A program made the translations under genes and the position numbers. Shown here piece after piece: positions 25,650 through 34,720 of a DNA stretch of 64,000 nt. The notes beneath the pieces were generated by a model that had not been told where the DNA came from, searched no databases, and saw only the letters and a program-made list of their open reading frames with translations. The DNA is from Desulfobaccales bacterium. Lineage in GTDB: Bacteria; Desulfobacterota; Desulfobaccia; Desulfobaccales; 0-14-0-80-60-11. Every line of letters starts with the position of its first letter. The stretch's first letter is position 1. The DNA is taken from the NCBI GenBank assembly GCA_041648175.1, contig JBAZPO010000011.1, positions 71,263 to 135,262 of the forward strand, written 5' to 3'.

Positions 25650-25960
25650 TCCGCTTTCTCGGATTGCTGGTCTTGGGGTACCACTTCCCTAACACAAATG
25701 GCGAAATCCGGACAGTGCAACTCGCACCAGCGGCAACCCGTGCAGCGCTCGGCGCGGTCCACCACCGGGGCCCCATCTGCATCCAGACTCAAGCACTGCC
25801 GGGGACAAAACGCCGCGCAGATGCCGCAGGATTTGCACCAATCCCGGTAGATATTAATCCGGTATTCCGGGTGGGCTGTCTCGGGATACTCTCCCCCTGC
25901 AACCGCACCTGGCTCTGAATCTTGACTTAATTCTTTCTCCGAACTTGTATCTCGTTCCAT
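25646..25960 (-). CDS. korD: 2-oxoacid:ferredoxin oxidoreductase, ferredoxin (delta) subunit
   Basis: From ATG 25960 the product is 104 residues. It carries two [4Fe-4S] motifs: CKSCGICAAFCPRQC and CTGCRWCELHCPDFAIC. It is the electron-accepting small subunit of the KorABC enzyme. The frame is open to 26056, but the added part is encoded by a palindromic repeat (25999-26060) and is unlikely to be native. No strong ribosome site precedes 25960. The acidic Ser/Glu-rich first 30 residues are unlike the compact family core. Confidence 0.88.
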   Translation of the reverse strand: MERDTSSEKELSQDSEPGAVAGGEYPETAHPEYRINIYRDWCKSCGICAAFCPRQCLSLDADGAPVVDRAERCTGCRWCELHCPDFAICVREVVPQDQQSEKAE

Positions 25961-25998
25961 GAAAGACTCAATTTTTAGTTGTAACGGGCGCCCTATAT

Positions 25999-26060
25999 TT
26001 TCCCAGGAGGGGGTTTGGGGGAACCTCACTTTTGATAAAAAGCGGGGTCCCCCCAAATTC
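25999..26060. repeat. GGGGGAACC...GGTCCCCCC palindromic element, copy A
   Basis: TCCCAGGAGGGGGTTTGGGG, then GAACCTCACTTTTGATAAAAAG and CGGGGTCCCCCCAAA form a long imperfect stem. A second copy with the opposite order is at 35396-35460. It separates trpG from korD. Confidence 0.7.
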
Positions 26061-26069
26061 CATATTCCT

Positions 26070-26642
26070 TTAACCCCTCTGGCGTTTCAGGAAATTACGC
26101 AGCACATTGATACCCTCAGTGGTAAGAATCGATTCCGGATGGAACTGGACCCCGAACACCGCGAGGGTTCTATGGCGCAGCCCCATGATCTCCCCCACTG
26201 AGGTTTGAGCTGAAACCGCCAGGCAATCCGGCAGGCTCTCCCGCTCCACAATGAGGGAGTGATAACGCGTCGCCTCGAAGGGTGAAGGAATCCCCTGGAA
26301 CAGGTCTTTCCCGTCATGATAGATGAGGGAGGTCTTGCCGTGCATCAGGCGAGGGGCCCGGATCACCTTGCCGCCAAAGGCCGCACCGATGGCCTGATGG
26401 CCCAGACACACCCCGAGGACGGGCACGCGCCCGGCAAAGTGCTGGATAGCCGCGAGCGAAATACCCGCCTCGTTGGGGGAACAGGGACCCGGGGAGATCA
26501 CCAGGCGGCTGGGCTTGACCTGCTCCAGCCCTTTCAGGTCGATCTGGTCGTTACGGAAGACCTTAACGTCCTCTCCCAATTGGCCGAAATACTGCACTAA
26601 GTTATAAGTAAAAGAATCGTAATTGTCTATCATGACTAACAT
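26070..26642 (-). CDS. trpG: Anthranilate synthase, glutamine amidotransferase component
   Basis: A 190-residue class I glutamine amidotransferase that supplies ammonia to TrpE. MLVMIDNYDSFTYNLVQYFG is the classical start; GVCLGHQAIGAAFGG holds the catalytic Cys, and FHPES near the end holds the catalytic His. AGGAG precedes the ATG. In many bacteria the same protein also serves 4-aminobenzoate synthesis (PabA), which cannot be excluded. Confidence 0.95.
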   Translation of the reverse strand: MLVMIDNYDSFTYNLVQYFGQLGEDVKVFRNDQIDLKGLEQVKPSRLVISPGPCSPNEAGISLAAIQHFAGRVPVLGVCLGHQAIGAAFGGKVIRAPRLMHGKTSLIYHDGKDLFQGIPSPFEATRYHSLIVERESLPDCLAVSAQTSVGEIMGLRHRTLAVFGVQFHPESILTTEGINVLRNFLKRQRG

Positions 26643-26658
26643 AAAAGCTCCTGATTAA

Positions 26659-26727
26659 AGTGATCAGTAATCAGTTATCACTTTTTTCACTGATCACTGA
26701 CTACTGATTACTGATTACTGATTACTG
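26659..26727. repeat. Inverted TGATCAGTAATC array between trpE and trpG
   Basis: GTGATCAGTAATCAGTTATCAC, a TTTTTT spacer and the inverted CTGATCACTGACTACTGATT with two further units. It fills nearly the whole 97-bp gap, and could fold as a large hairpin within the trp mRNA. Confidence 0.7.
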
Positions 26728-26739
26728 CCTTCACATCAA

Positions 26740-28215
<1,476 letters not shown>

Positions 28216-28246
28216 GCCTGCTCCGTCCGTTAAGATATTTACTTTT

Positions 28247-28318
28247 ACCGCAGATGAACGCCGATAAACACAGATAAAATGCATTTTTTATCGGCGTATG
28301 TCTGCGTGCATCGGCGGT
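28247..28318. repeat. Inverted repeat in the trpE leader
   Basis: CCGCAGATGAACGCCGATAA and the inverted TTATCGGCGTATGTCTGCG with TGCATCGGCGG beyond. It lies between the attenuator and the trpE start and probably forms a stem in the mRNA. It looks like a dispersed repeat and not part of the attenuator. Confidence 0.6.
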
Positions 28319-28321
28319 TAA

Positions 28322-28358
28322 CAAAAAAAGCCGTGCACCCCTATGGGCCACGGCTTTT
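28322..28358 (-). terminator. trp attenuator terminator hairpin
   Basis: On the minus strand AAAAGCCGTG pairs with CACGGCTTTT, followed by a run of seven T. The loop is about 15 nt. It lies about 70 nt after the trpL stop and about 105 nt before trpE, the classical position of an attenuator. Confidence 0.88.
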
Positions 28359-28426
28359 CCGCCTGCAAAAACCAAGGCCCCTCTCGTGAGGGGCCCCAAA
28401 ATATCAAACCTGTTGCCGGACGCACC
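28359..28426 (-). promoter_or_regulatory. trp leader switch region
   Basis: It contains a perfect stem GGCCCCTC / GAGGGGCC with a 4-nt loop (28376-28395) between the leader peptide and the terminator. The segment GGGGCC can alternatively pair with GGCCC of the terminator 5' arm, which would be the antiterminator. This pairing scheme is inferred by eye. Confidence 0.65.
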
Positions 28427-28492
28427 TCACGAACCCGCCATCACGCGCCACCAGCACCAGTTGTTTTGACCATTCAATTGCTTTTTTTCCAT
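28427..28492 (-). CDS. trpL: trp operon leader peptide
   Basis: A 21-codon frame, ATG 28492 to TGA 28427. The peptide begins MEKKQLNGQNNWCWW and ends in RVMAGS, so three Trp codons (TGG) fall within four codons. Trp is the rarest amino acid, so a WCWW cluster just ahead of a terminator hairpin and trpE is strong evidence for ribosome-mediated attenuation: ribosomes stall at the Trp codons when charged tRNA-Trp is scarce, and the operon is then transcribed. The promoter's -10 box ends 7 nt before the ATG, so the leader may be translated from a leaderless transcript. Confidence 0.88.
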   Translation of the reverse strand: MEKKQLNGQNNWCWWRVMAGS

Positions 28493-28499
28493 GGTTTTT

Positions 28500-28529
28500 A
28501 ATATATAATCAATTCAGAAAATGCGTCAA
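28500..28529 (-). promoter_or_regulatory. trp operon promoter
   Basis: On the minus strand, TTGACG (28529-28524), 18-bp spacer, TATATT (28505-28500). The predicted start of transcription falls at or next to the A of the trpL ATG. No TrpR operator was recognised. Confidence 0.75.
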
Positions 28530-28570
28530 TATATTTTTTGAGAAAGTGAATTTCTTCCGGAGGAAGAGAA

Positions 28571-28798
28571 GTGAGATTTCTTATCACCTTATTCCAGGAT
28601 GAAGACGGCATGTATATCGCTGAATGCCCTGCCATCCCCGGTTGCGTCAGCCAGGGAGAAACCGAAGCTGAGGCGGAAAAAAACATACATGAGGCAATTA
28701 GAGAATGCCTGGCAGTACGAGCCGAAAAAGGCATGCCACTAACCGTTCCGACGCGCCAGATTGAGGTTGAAGTTCAATGGGGACAATCCCCCTATTAA
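28571..28798 (+). CDS. hicB: HicB-like antitoxin
   Basis: A 75-residue HicB antitoxin-type protein: RFLITLFQDEDGMYIAECPAIPGCVSQGETEAEAEKNIHEAI is the partial RNase H-like fold of the family. It lacks a C-terminal DNA-binding helix domain, as do the short HicB forms. Start GTG 28571 with GGAGGAAGAG upstream. It overlaps hicA by 22 nt, so the antitoxin is made first. It is divergent from the trp promoter. Confidence 0.9.
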   Translation: MRFLITLFQDEDGMYIAECPAIPGCVSQGETEAEAEKNIHEAIRECLAVRAEKGMPLTVPTRQIEVEVQWGQSPY

Positions 28799-29001
28799 GG
28801 CCCAGGGAAGTAATAAAAGCATTCGAAAGACTCGGCTGGGAAACAGCCCGGCAACGCGGCAGCCACATCATCATGACCAAGCCCGGTCATATCGCCACCC
28901 TCTCTATCCCCGACCATCCCTTTGTGGCTCGCGGAACTCTGCGCAGCCTCATCGCCCGAGCCGGGATATCTCTGGAAGAATTCTTAGATTCCCTGACTTA
29001 A
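28777..29001 (+). CDS. hicA: HicA-like mRNA interferase toxin
   Basis: A 74-residue HicA toxin with a double-stranded RNA-binding-like fold. LRPREVIKAFERLGWETARQRGSHIIM carries the conserved catalytic His 30 in GSH, followed by the VARGTLRSLIARAGISLEEF C-terminal half. The family cleaves mRNA and is neutralised by HicB. All conserved parts are present, so it looks intact. Confidence 0.9.
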   Translation: MGTIPLLRPREVIKAFERLGWETARQRGSHIIMTKPGHIATLSIPDHPFVARGTLRSLIARAGISLEEFLDSLT

Positions 29002-29032
29002 TCTGGCGAGTTTCAGCCCCTACTTATAGCTA

Positions 29033-29857
29033 TCACTTCAAAAAAGACAATAATTTTGTGTGCAACGCGCCATTACTCACCGCAATATTAGGTGCAAAAA
29101 TGTCGTAGTCACCGCCATCAAAGGCAGTTATCTTCCCTCCCGCCTCCGTGACGATGACCAACCCTGCGGCCGTATCCCAGGGTTTCAGATTTTCTTCGAA
29201 GTAGCCGTCAAAGCGGCCGCAGGCGATATAGCACATATCCATGGCCGCGGCCCCGGCCCGGCGCACCCCTTGGGCGCTGGCCACCACCCGGCCTAACCTG
29301 GCCATGGACTCGGTTACGCGCTCCCTGATGTCATAGGGAAACCCCGTGGCAATGAGGGCCCGATCCATCCGGTCGGTGTCGGAGACCCGGATAGGGTGAC
29401 CGTTCCGCCAGGCCCCTTCGCCCCTTTTCCCTTCGAAGAGCTCGTCCCGCAGAGGGTCGTAGACTACCCCATATTCCAGCACCCCGTCTGTTTCAAACGC
29501 AATGGACACGCAAAACACCGGAAACCCGTGGGCGAAATTGACGGTGCCGTCCAGGGGGTCGATGATCCAGCGGCAGATCGGCGGCGCGTCGGCTTCCCAG
29601 GCCAGGCCGGGGGAGCCAATTTCCTGGGCAGCCGGAGGCGGCTCCCCTACCGCCGTTTCCTCCGCCAGAAACCCATGGTCCGGGAAGGCCTGGTGGATCA
29701 TGCCGATGATGATTTCCTGGCACTGGTAGTCGGTTTCGGTCACCGGGTCGATAGCCCCCTTCATGGTGATCTCATGGGGTTGCTCGTAATTCAAACGCAT
29801 CACCGCGCCCGCGGCCAGAGCGGCTTGCCGCCCGATCTGGGCGATTTTGTCCATCAT
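29033..29857 (-). CDS. Inositol monophosphatase family protein
   Basis: From ATG 29857 (GAGGTGG upstream) the product has 274 residues. It is a Mg2+-dependent phosphatase of the IMPase/SuhB family. Visible motifs: the metal site PVTETDYQCQEIIIG, the first-motif Glu in LAEET, WIIDPLDGTVNFAHGFPVFCVSIAF, and the C-terminal KPWDTAAGLVIVTEAGGKITAFDG. An insertion of about 20 residues (PPPAAQEIGSPGLAWEADAP) stands between LAEET and WIIDP. The substrate may be inositol phosphate, PAP or fructose-1,6-bisphosphate; this cannot be read from sequence. Confidence 0.92.
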   Translation of the reverse strand: MMDKIAQIGRQAALAAGAVMRLNYEQPHEITMKGAIDPVTETDYQCQEIIIGMIHQAFPDHGFLAEETAVGEPPPAAQEIGSPGLAWEADAPPICRWIIDPLDGTVNFAHGFPVFCVSIAFETDGVLEYGVVYDPLRDELFEGKRGEGAWRNGHPIRVSDTDRMDRALIATGFPYDIRERVTESMARLGRVVASAQGVRRAGAAAMDMCYIACGRFDGYFEENLKPWDTAAGLVIVTEAGGKITAFDGGDYDIFAPNIAVSNGALHTKLLSFLK

Positions 29858-29927
29858 CTGCTTCCACCTCAATAGCTTTGCCTGGAGGGCTTGACCAACG
29901 TTACGCTCGTGCAACGCTGGCCACCTT

Positions 29928-29956
29928 GTAGGGGCGGGTTTAAAACCCGCCCCTAC
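29928..29956. repeat. GTAGGGGCGGGTTT palindrome
   Basis: GTAGGGGCGGGTTT is followed at once by its inverted complement AAACCCGCCCCTAC, a 28-bp near-perfect palindrome. A related GTCCGCCCCTAC stem occurs inside the 136-bp MITEs. There is no T-run. Confidence 0.65.
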
Positions 29957-30025
29957 CCTACCTGTCCTAAGCTCGATCTTTCCACTTAAATTAATCAGTT
30001 ATAGGGAGAGGTAAATAGGGCTGAT

Positions 30026-30484
30026 TTATTTCTCCGCCGACCCTACCGTCAGCAACTGAAACCCCGTTGCCGCGTCTTTCCGGCGTAGGGCTGCGACCCC
30101 GACAATCTCCAGCAAGACTACCTCGCCTACCAGCCAGACGTCCACCCCAGCCCGGGTGCAGCCCACAGTGGCTTGGCCTTCTCGGCCCGCGGCGGCATGC
30201 ATATGGAGCACCGGCAAACCAGCCTCGTCGGGGATAAGTGTGCCCACCGCCAGAACTTCCTGGGAGCCTTGGAGCATATGGATGAGCGGCACAACGGCAT
30301 CAGTGCGGTCGGCATCGGGGCCCACCACCACCTTACTGCCGCTGGCGGAGCCGCCCAGGAAGAAGGCCAGAGCGTGGGCAAGATTCTGCTCCCGGGCAAA
30401 GGCCTCCAGGGTATCGTTCAGACGCTCCCCGTCTTCCAGTCTCAGGACAAAGACCCGGCCCATCTTACCTTCCGTGTAATGCAT
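30026..30484 (-). CDS. PPC (DUF296) domain protein
   Basis: A 152-residue protein consisting of one PPC/DUF296 domain, which forms trimers and in plants occurs with AT-hook DNA-binding segments. Characteristic parts: RLEDGERLNDTLEAFAREQNL, FFLGGSASGSKVVVGP, LHMHAAAGREGQATVGC and WLVGEVVLLEIVG. Bacterial forms have no AT-hook, and none is seen here. The function in bacteria is not settled. Confidence 0.85.
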   Translation of the reverse strand: MHYTEGKMGRVFVLRLEDGERLNDTLEAFAREQNLAHALAFFLGGSASGSKVVVGPDADRTDAVVPLIHMLQGSQEVLAVGTLIPDEAGLPVLHMHAAAGREGQATVGCTRAGVDVWLVGEVVLLEIVGVAALRRKDAATGFQLLTVGSAEK

Positions 30485-30524
30485 ACTGCCTCCCTTCTTT
30501 ATATCGTGGGTAAACCCAAACCGC

Positions 30525-31238
30525 CTATTTCTTCTTGCCCTTACTGCTGCCCTTTTTCGGAGTGGCTTTGGGGAAGGCCGCGGCCGGGCTCAATGGCGTG
30601 AACAGGCTGACCGTGAGCAGGCCTATAAAGAACCCGCCCAGGTGGGCCATCCAGGCCACCGCACCGCCGCTACGCAGGCCGTAGAATTGCAGCGCCAGCC
30701 ACAGTCCCAGCCAGACAAAGGCGGGGATGTACACCGTCTCCGGGCGCAGACGCCAGAAAACAATGGTGCAGATGGGCGACTTGGGCAGCCGGATCAGGTA
30801 CCCTCCCAAGACCCCGGCGATCGCGCCGCTGGCGCCGATCAGCGGCGCACCAAGGCTGGAGGCCGCCAGCACGTGAAAGATGCAGGCGAAGAAGCCGCAA
30901 AACAGGTAGAAGCCCAGAAACCGTCGGTGTCCCAGGTCATCCTCCAGGGCTTCCCCAAAGACCCAGAGGAACCACATGTTACCGATGAGGTGGACCCAGC
31001 CCGCGTGGAGGAAAAGGGAGCTGAACATAGTGGGCAACAGCCCCACGGACTGCTTAAGGCTCAGGACCTTGAGCCTGCTTAGTTTGGAGGCCACCGCTCC
31101 TTTCTGATAAAACAGGTCCGTAGCGGCGTCGGAACCGATGTGCAGTTGATAGAGAAAAATTGCCAGATTGACGGCGATCAGGCCCAGCGTGATCCAAGGC
31201 CACCGGCTCTTGGCCGGCGCCCCGCGCACCGGAATCAC
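30525..31238 (-). CDS. Rhomboid family intramembrane serine protease
   Basis: A 237-residue membrane protease with about six transmembrane helices. The rhomboid motifs are FLHAGWVHLIGNMWFLWVFG (HxxxN, helix 2), LIGASGAIAGVLGGY with the catalytic Ser in GASG, and WMAHLGGFFIGLL with the catalytic His. The C-terminus is a basic tail (KKGSSKGKKK). It cleaves membrane proteins within the bilayer; its substrate is unknown. Confidence 0.93.
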   Translation of the reverse strand: MIPVRGAPAKSRWPWITLGLIAVNLAIFLYQLHIGSDAATDLFYQKGAVASKLSRLKVLSLKQSVGLLPTMFSSLFLHAGWVHLIGNMWFLWVFGEALEDDLGHRRFLGFYLFCGFFACIFHVLAASSLGAPLIGASGAIAGVLGGYLIRLPKSPICTIVFWRLRPETVYIPAFVWLGLWLALQFYGLRSGGAVAWMAHLGGFFIGLLTVSLFTPLSPAAAFPKATPKKGSSKGKKK

Positions 31239-31305
31239 GCCGCGGCTCCGGGCTTATTGAGCACAGCATCTGATAGGTTGCTTTTGGTAACCTCGACCCT
31301 GAGAG

Positions 31306-31398
31306 AAATCCCCCCTAACCCCCCTTTTTCAAAGGGGGGAACCTGGCGGAATGCCATGGAAAGTCCCCCTTTGGCAAAGGGGAATTTAGGGGGATTTT
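31306..31398. repeat. C/G-tract palindromic element
   Basis: It begins AAATCCCCCCTAACCCCCC and ends with the inverted AATTTAGGGGGATTT. It contains the stems CCCCTTTTTCAAAGGGG and CCCCCTTTGGCAAAGGGG. The near-identical relative at 51388-51480 shares the central GGCGGAATxGC sequence. Downstream (31400-31640) no gene is seen. Confidence 0.75.
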
Positions 31399-31641
31399 CA
31401 ATGCGCTTATATGAACCAGATGGAGCCCATTTTCGGCTCGGAGTAGTAAGTCTTTGAATCTCCGGCCCCATGAGGGCAACCCGGCGGGGTTGTTGGGGAG
31501 CGGCGCGGTTAGCCATGGCCATCATAGGTCTCTCAGAAAGGCTCCTTCTGCCGGCATTAAGGTATGGGAGGAAGCTCCTGGCCTTGTGCCATGCGCATTG
31601 TACTCCAATGCTGAGGTGCTGTCCAGAGCGGGAAAGCGGAG

Positions 31642-31670
31642 TTGACAAGGAGGGGAGTTTCTAATAAATA
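31642..31670 (+). promoter_or_regulatory. Sigma70-type promoter for miaB
   Basis: TTGACA (31642-31647), 17-bp spacer, TAAATA (31665-31670). The ATG of miaB is seven bases after the -10 box, so transcription should start at or beside the start codon. The AAGGAGG in the spacer would not be transcribed. Confidence 0.65.
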
Positions 31671-31676
31671 GAATAC

Positions 31677-33059
31677 ATGGTTGGGGCGCAAAGGAAACTT
31701 TATATCCGGACGTTTGGCTGCCAAATGAATGTGGCCGATTCCGAGTTGATGGCCCAGGTTCTAGGCCATGAGTATGCCCTGACGCCCCATGCCGAGGATG
31801 CCGACCTCTATCTGATCAACACCTGCGCCATTCGCCGCAAATCCGAAGAGAAGGTGCGGAGCCTCCTGGGAAGTTTAAAGTTCCTGAAGCGTCGGCGTCC
31901 CCAGCTCATCCTGGGCGTTGGAGGTTGCGTCGCCCAACAAGAAGGCGAACGGCTGTTGGCGGCTGCCCCCCATCTCAACCTGGTGTTCGGCACCCAAGGT
32001 ATCTATCGGCTGCCTGACCTGGTGCACCGAGCCTCAATGGGCGAAAGGCTGGTGGACGTGGCCCTGACGCCTGAAATCCTGGATTTACCCCATTACGGCT
32101 GGTCACCGGGGAAGGTGCAAACCATGGTGACCATCATGCGGGGCTGCAATAATTTTTGCACTTATTGTGTGGTCCCCTACGTGCGGGGCCGGGAGAGCAG
32201 CCGCGAGCCTGAGGCCATTGTCGACGAGGTCGCCGCGTTTGTGGCCGCGGGCGGCAAGGAGGTCACCCTCCTGGGCCAAAACGTTAATTCCTACGGCCGG
32301 GGATTGCCTGAGCCTGTAACGTTTCCCCAGTTGCTACGGCATCTTGATCGTCTGTCAGGCCTGGACCGCCTGCGGTTCGCCACCTCTCACCCCCGGGACC
32401 TGTCTCCCGAGCTGATCGGCGCCTTCGGCGAGTTGCGGGCCTTGTGTGAGCATCTCCACCTGCCGGTGCAGTCCGGTTCCGACAGGATTCTAAAGAAGAT
32501 GAACCGCGGTTACACCGGGACAGAATACCTGACAAAAATCACCGCGTTGCGGCAAGCCTGCCCCACTATCGCACTCACCACCGATCTCATCGTAGGCTTT
32601 CCAGGGGAGACCGAAACCGACTTCGACCAGACCCTGGAGCTGATGAGGGAAGCTATGTTCGACCAGTCCTTTTCTTTCAAGTATTCCCCCCGTCCCCAGA
32701 CTCGGGCCGCCTCTTTTCCCGATCAGGTGCCGGAAGATATCAAAACCGAGCGCCTGATTCAGCTGCAGGCCTTGCAGGCTGAGCTCACCGGTAAATCCCA
32801 CGCCCGCCTGGTGGGACAAGAACTGGAAGTGCTGGTGGAAGGCAAAAGTAAGCGTTCCCCCGAAGAACTCTGCGGGCGGCTCCGGACCAATCAAGTCGTC
32901 AACTTTATCGGGCCCCAAAAATTGCTGGGCTGTCTGACCCGTGTGACCATAATCGAGGCGCACCCCCATTCGCTGAAAGGCCGTTGGGTGCAGCCCTCGT
33001 CCACTTTTAATCGCAGGGAGGAGGATCTGGGGGTATTCCCAAGGGAGGCACCATGTTAA
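31677..33059 (+). CDS. miaB: tRNA-2-methylthio-N6-dimethylallyladenosine synthase MiaB
   Basis: A 460-residue radical SAM methylthiotransferase that adds the 2-methylthio group to isopentenyl-adenosine 37 of tRNAs. The N-terminal domain has YIRTFGCQMNVADSE with cluster Cys 15, NTCAIRRKSEEKVRS and GVGGCVAQQEG. The radical SAM motif is CNNFCTYCVVPYVRGRESS. HLPVQSGSDRILKKMNRGYT is typical of MiaB. A C-terminal TRAM domain follows. It overlaps the bfn start by 7 nt. Confidence 0.96.
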   Translation: MVGAQRKLYIRTFGCQMNVADSELMAQVLGHEYALTPHAEDADLYLINTCAIRRKSEEKVRSLLGSLKFLKRRRPQLILGVGGCVAQQEGERLLAAAPHLNLVFGTQGIYRLPDLVHRASMGERLVDVALTPEILDLPHYGWSPGKVQTMVTIMRGCNNFCTYCVVPYVRGRESSREPEAIVDEVAAFVAAGGKEVTLLGQNVNSYGRGLPEPVTFPQLLRHLDRLSGLDRLRFATSHPRDLSPELIGAFGELRALCEHLHLPVQSGSDRILKKMNRGYTGTEYLTKITALRQACPTIALTTDLIVGFPGETETDFDQTLELMREAMFDQSFSFKYSPRPQTRAASFPDQVPEDIKTERLIQLQALQAELTGKSHARLVGQELEVLVEGKSKRSPEELCGRLRTNQVVNFIGPQKLLGCLTRVTIIEAHPHSLKGRWVQPSSTFNRREEDLGVFPREAPC

Positions 33060-33550
33060 TAGAAATGACGGTTTCCGGCTTGACCATCGACCCGTTCACC
33101 AACAGTCCCATCATGATTCTGAAAGATGTGGATTCGGACAAAGCCGTGCCCATCTGGATCGGGTTGTTGGAGGCCACCGCCATTGCCAGCGAGTTGGAGA
33201 ACATCAAGTTCTCCCGCCCGATGACCCATGATCTGCTGAAAAATATCATGGAGCTCATGGAGACCACGGTGACTAAAGTAGAGGTTACCGACCTGCGGGA
33301 TAATACTTATTTCGCCCTCATCTATCTCATTCGGGAAGGTCAAGAGATCAGTATTGACGCACGGCCCAGCGATGCCATTGCTATTGCCCTGCGCACCAAG
33401 GCCCCCATCTTTGTGGCCGACGTGGTGATCCAAAAGGCCCGGCGTGTGGACCTGAGCGCCAAGGAGGCCATCACCACCGAGGACGCCAAAAAGTGGACCG
33501 AGGTGCTGGAAGGACTGGACCCGGAGGATTTCGGTAAGTATAAGATGTAA
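33053..33550 (+). CDS. Bifunctional nuclease (BFN, DUF151) family protein
   Basis: A 165-residue BFN-domain protein. Family features: MTVSGLTIDPFTNSPIMILKD, VPIWIGLLEATAIASELENI, RPMTHDLLKNIMEL and DARPSDAIAIALRTKAPIFV. Plant and Thermotoga relatives show nuclease or RNA-related activity; the bacterial role is uncertain. miaB-bfn adjacency is common in Desulfobacterota, and the 7-nt overlap suggests coupled translation. Confidence 0.92.
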   Translation: MLIEMTVSGLTIDPFTNSPIMILKDVDSDKAVPIWIGLLEATAIASELENIKFSRPMTHDLLKNIMELMETTVTKVEVTDLRDNTYFALIYLIREGQEISIDARPSDAIAIALRTKAPIFVADVVIQKARRVDLSAKEAITTEDAKKWTEVLEGLDPEDFGKYKM

Positions 33551-33721
33551 AAAAGATCGTTTTTATTTTTTAAAACAGCCGGCTAAATAATCTCCTCACA
33601 CCTCCTGAGTGCACTCCGTCAATCGCCTGGAGTGGCCCAATGACTCTTTTGATTATTGTAATTCTCCCAACAACCTGTTAAAATTACATAATAATTTCGC
33701 ATTAGAAGGAATGATATTTTT

Positions 33722-34615
33722 GTGACCTGTGCTATCCAAGACCCTCAATTATCAAGCAAACTCCTACCGACAACGGCGAACACCGCGCTCGGTGCTGTGG
33801 AGTATGCTGAAATTGGGGACGGTCCGGTTGTGGTTGTCATCCATGGTGCTATGGGCGGTTACGACCAAAGTCTGATCCTGGCCCAAACCATCGGCAATGC
33901 CGGCTATCGCTATATAGCTTTGAGCCGGCCCGGCTATCTGGGTACGCCGCTGAGTTCCGGACAAAGCCCCGAACAACAGGGTGATCTTATTGCAGCCTTG
34001 TTGGACACCCTTGGTGTCGCCCAAGCAGGTGTCATGGCCGTTTCCGGTGGAGGACCAAGCGCTCTGCAGTTCGGTCTGAGACACCCTGCCCGATGTCCAG
34101 GACTTGTTTTGGTATCGACTTGTGCTGACAAGGTTGATACCCCTATCCCTTTTTCATTTAAGGTAATGAAATATCTCGCGCGTTGGTCTTGGTTTGCTAA
34201 TAATTTCCGCAAGAAAGCTGAAAAAGACTTAGAAGGCTTAGCCAAACGTTCCATCCGAGACCCGGAAATTCTGGCTCGCACGATCAATGATACTGATACC
34301 TGGCCATTATTCTCAACAATGTTGCTCAGCACTTTTGACCGAATGGGGCAGCGTTTGGACGGTACTGAAAACGATATTAAGATTTCCCGGACCGCCACCT
34401 ACCCCTTAGAAAACCTGAACGTCCCCGTTCTGATTGTCCATGGGACTCAAGACCAGCTGGTGCAATTTGATGTGCATGCCAACATGTTCAAGGCCCGTCT
34501 GCCGAATGCCGAGCTTCTGGCAGTTGATGGCGGTGAGCATGTCGCAATTTTTACCCACAGAAACATGGTGAAAGCGAAGGTGACTGAGTTTATGCAACGG
34601 CACTTCACGGCCTAG
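33722..34615 (+). CDS. Alpha/beta hydrolase
   Basis: A 297-residue alpha/beta hydrolase. The oxyanion region is VVIHGAMGGYDQ, the nucleophile elbow AVSGGGPSALQFG with the Ser, the acid in HGTQDQLVQFD and the His in GGEHVAIFTHR. It resembles small esterases and haloperoxidase-like hydrolases. Start GTG 33722 with AGAAGGAAT upstream. It has its own AT-rich leader and slightly lower GC than its neighbours, so it may have been gained separately. Substrate unknown. Confidence 0.88.
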   Translation: MTCAIQDPQLSSKLLPTTANTALGAVEYAEIGDGPVVVVIHGAMGGYDQSLILAQTIGNAGYRYIALSRPGYLGTPLSSGQSPEQQGDLIAALLDTLGVAQAGVMAVSGGGPSALQFGLRHPARCPGLVLVSTCADKVDTPIPFSFKVMKYLARWSWFANNFRKKAEKDLEGLAKRSIRDPEILARTINDTDTWPLFSTMLLSTFDRMGQRLDGTENDIKISRTATYPLENLNVPVLIVHGTQDQLVQFDVHANMFKARLPNAELLAVDGGEHVAIFTHRNMVKAKVTEFMQRHFTA

Positions 34616-34720
34616 CAATTAAGCAGGAGCCTAACCTACGGCCAGACCATTAACCAACCAAACCATTCTTGTTGGCTGACAAGTTGCGCAAAACCAAAAA
34701 CTAAAAGCGAACAACCTCTT

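Noticed and set aside
25961..26056. Longer korD with 32 extra residues
   Set aside because: The extension is encoded by the palindromic repeat 25999-26060 and has no family support.
30642..31082. 146-residue plus-strand ORF antisense to the rhomboid gene
   Set aside because: The opposite strand encodes a clear rhomboid with all catalytic motifs; this frame is a GC-rich shadow. Many similar long shadows (for example 57686-59242 opposite mfd) were rejected on the same ground.
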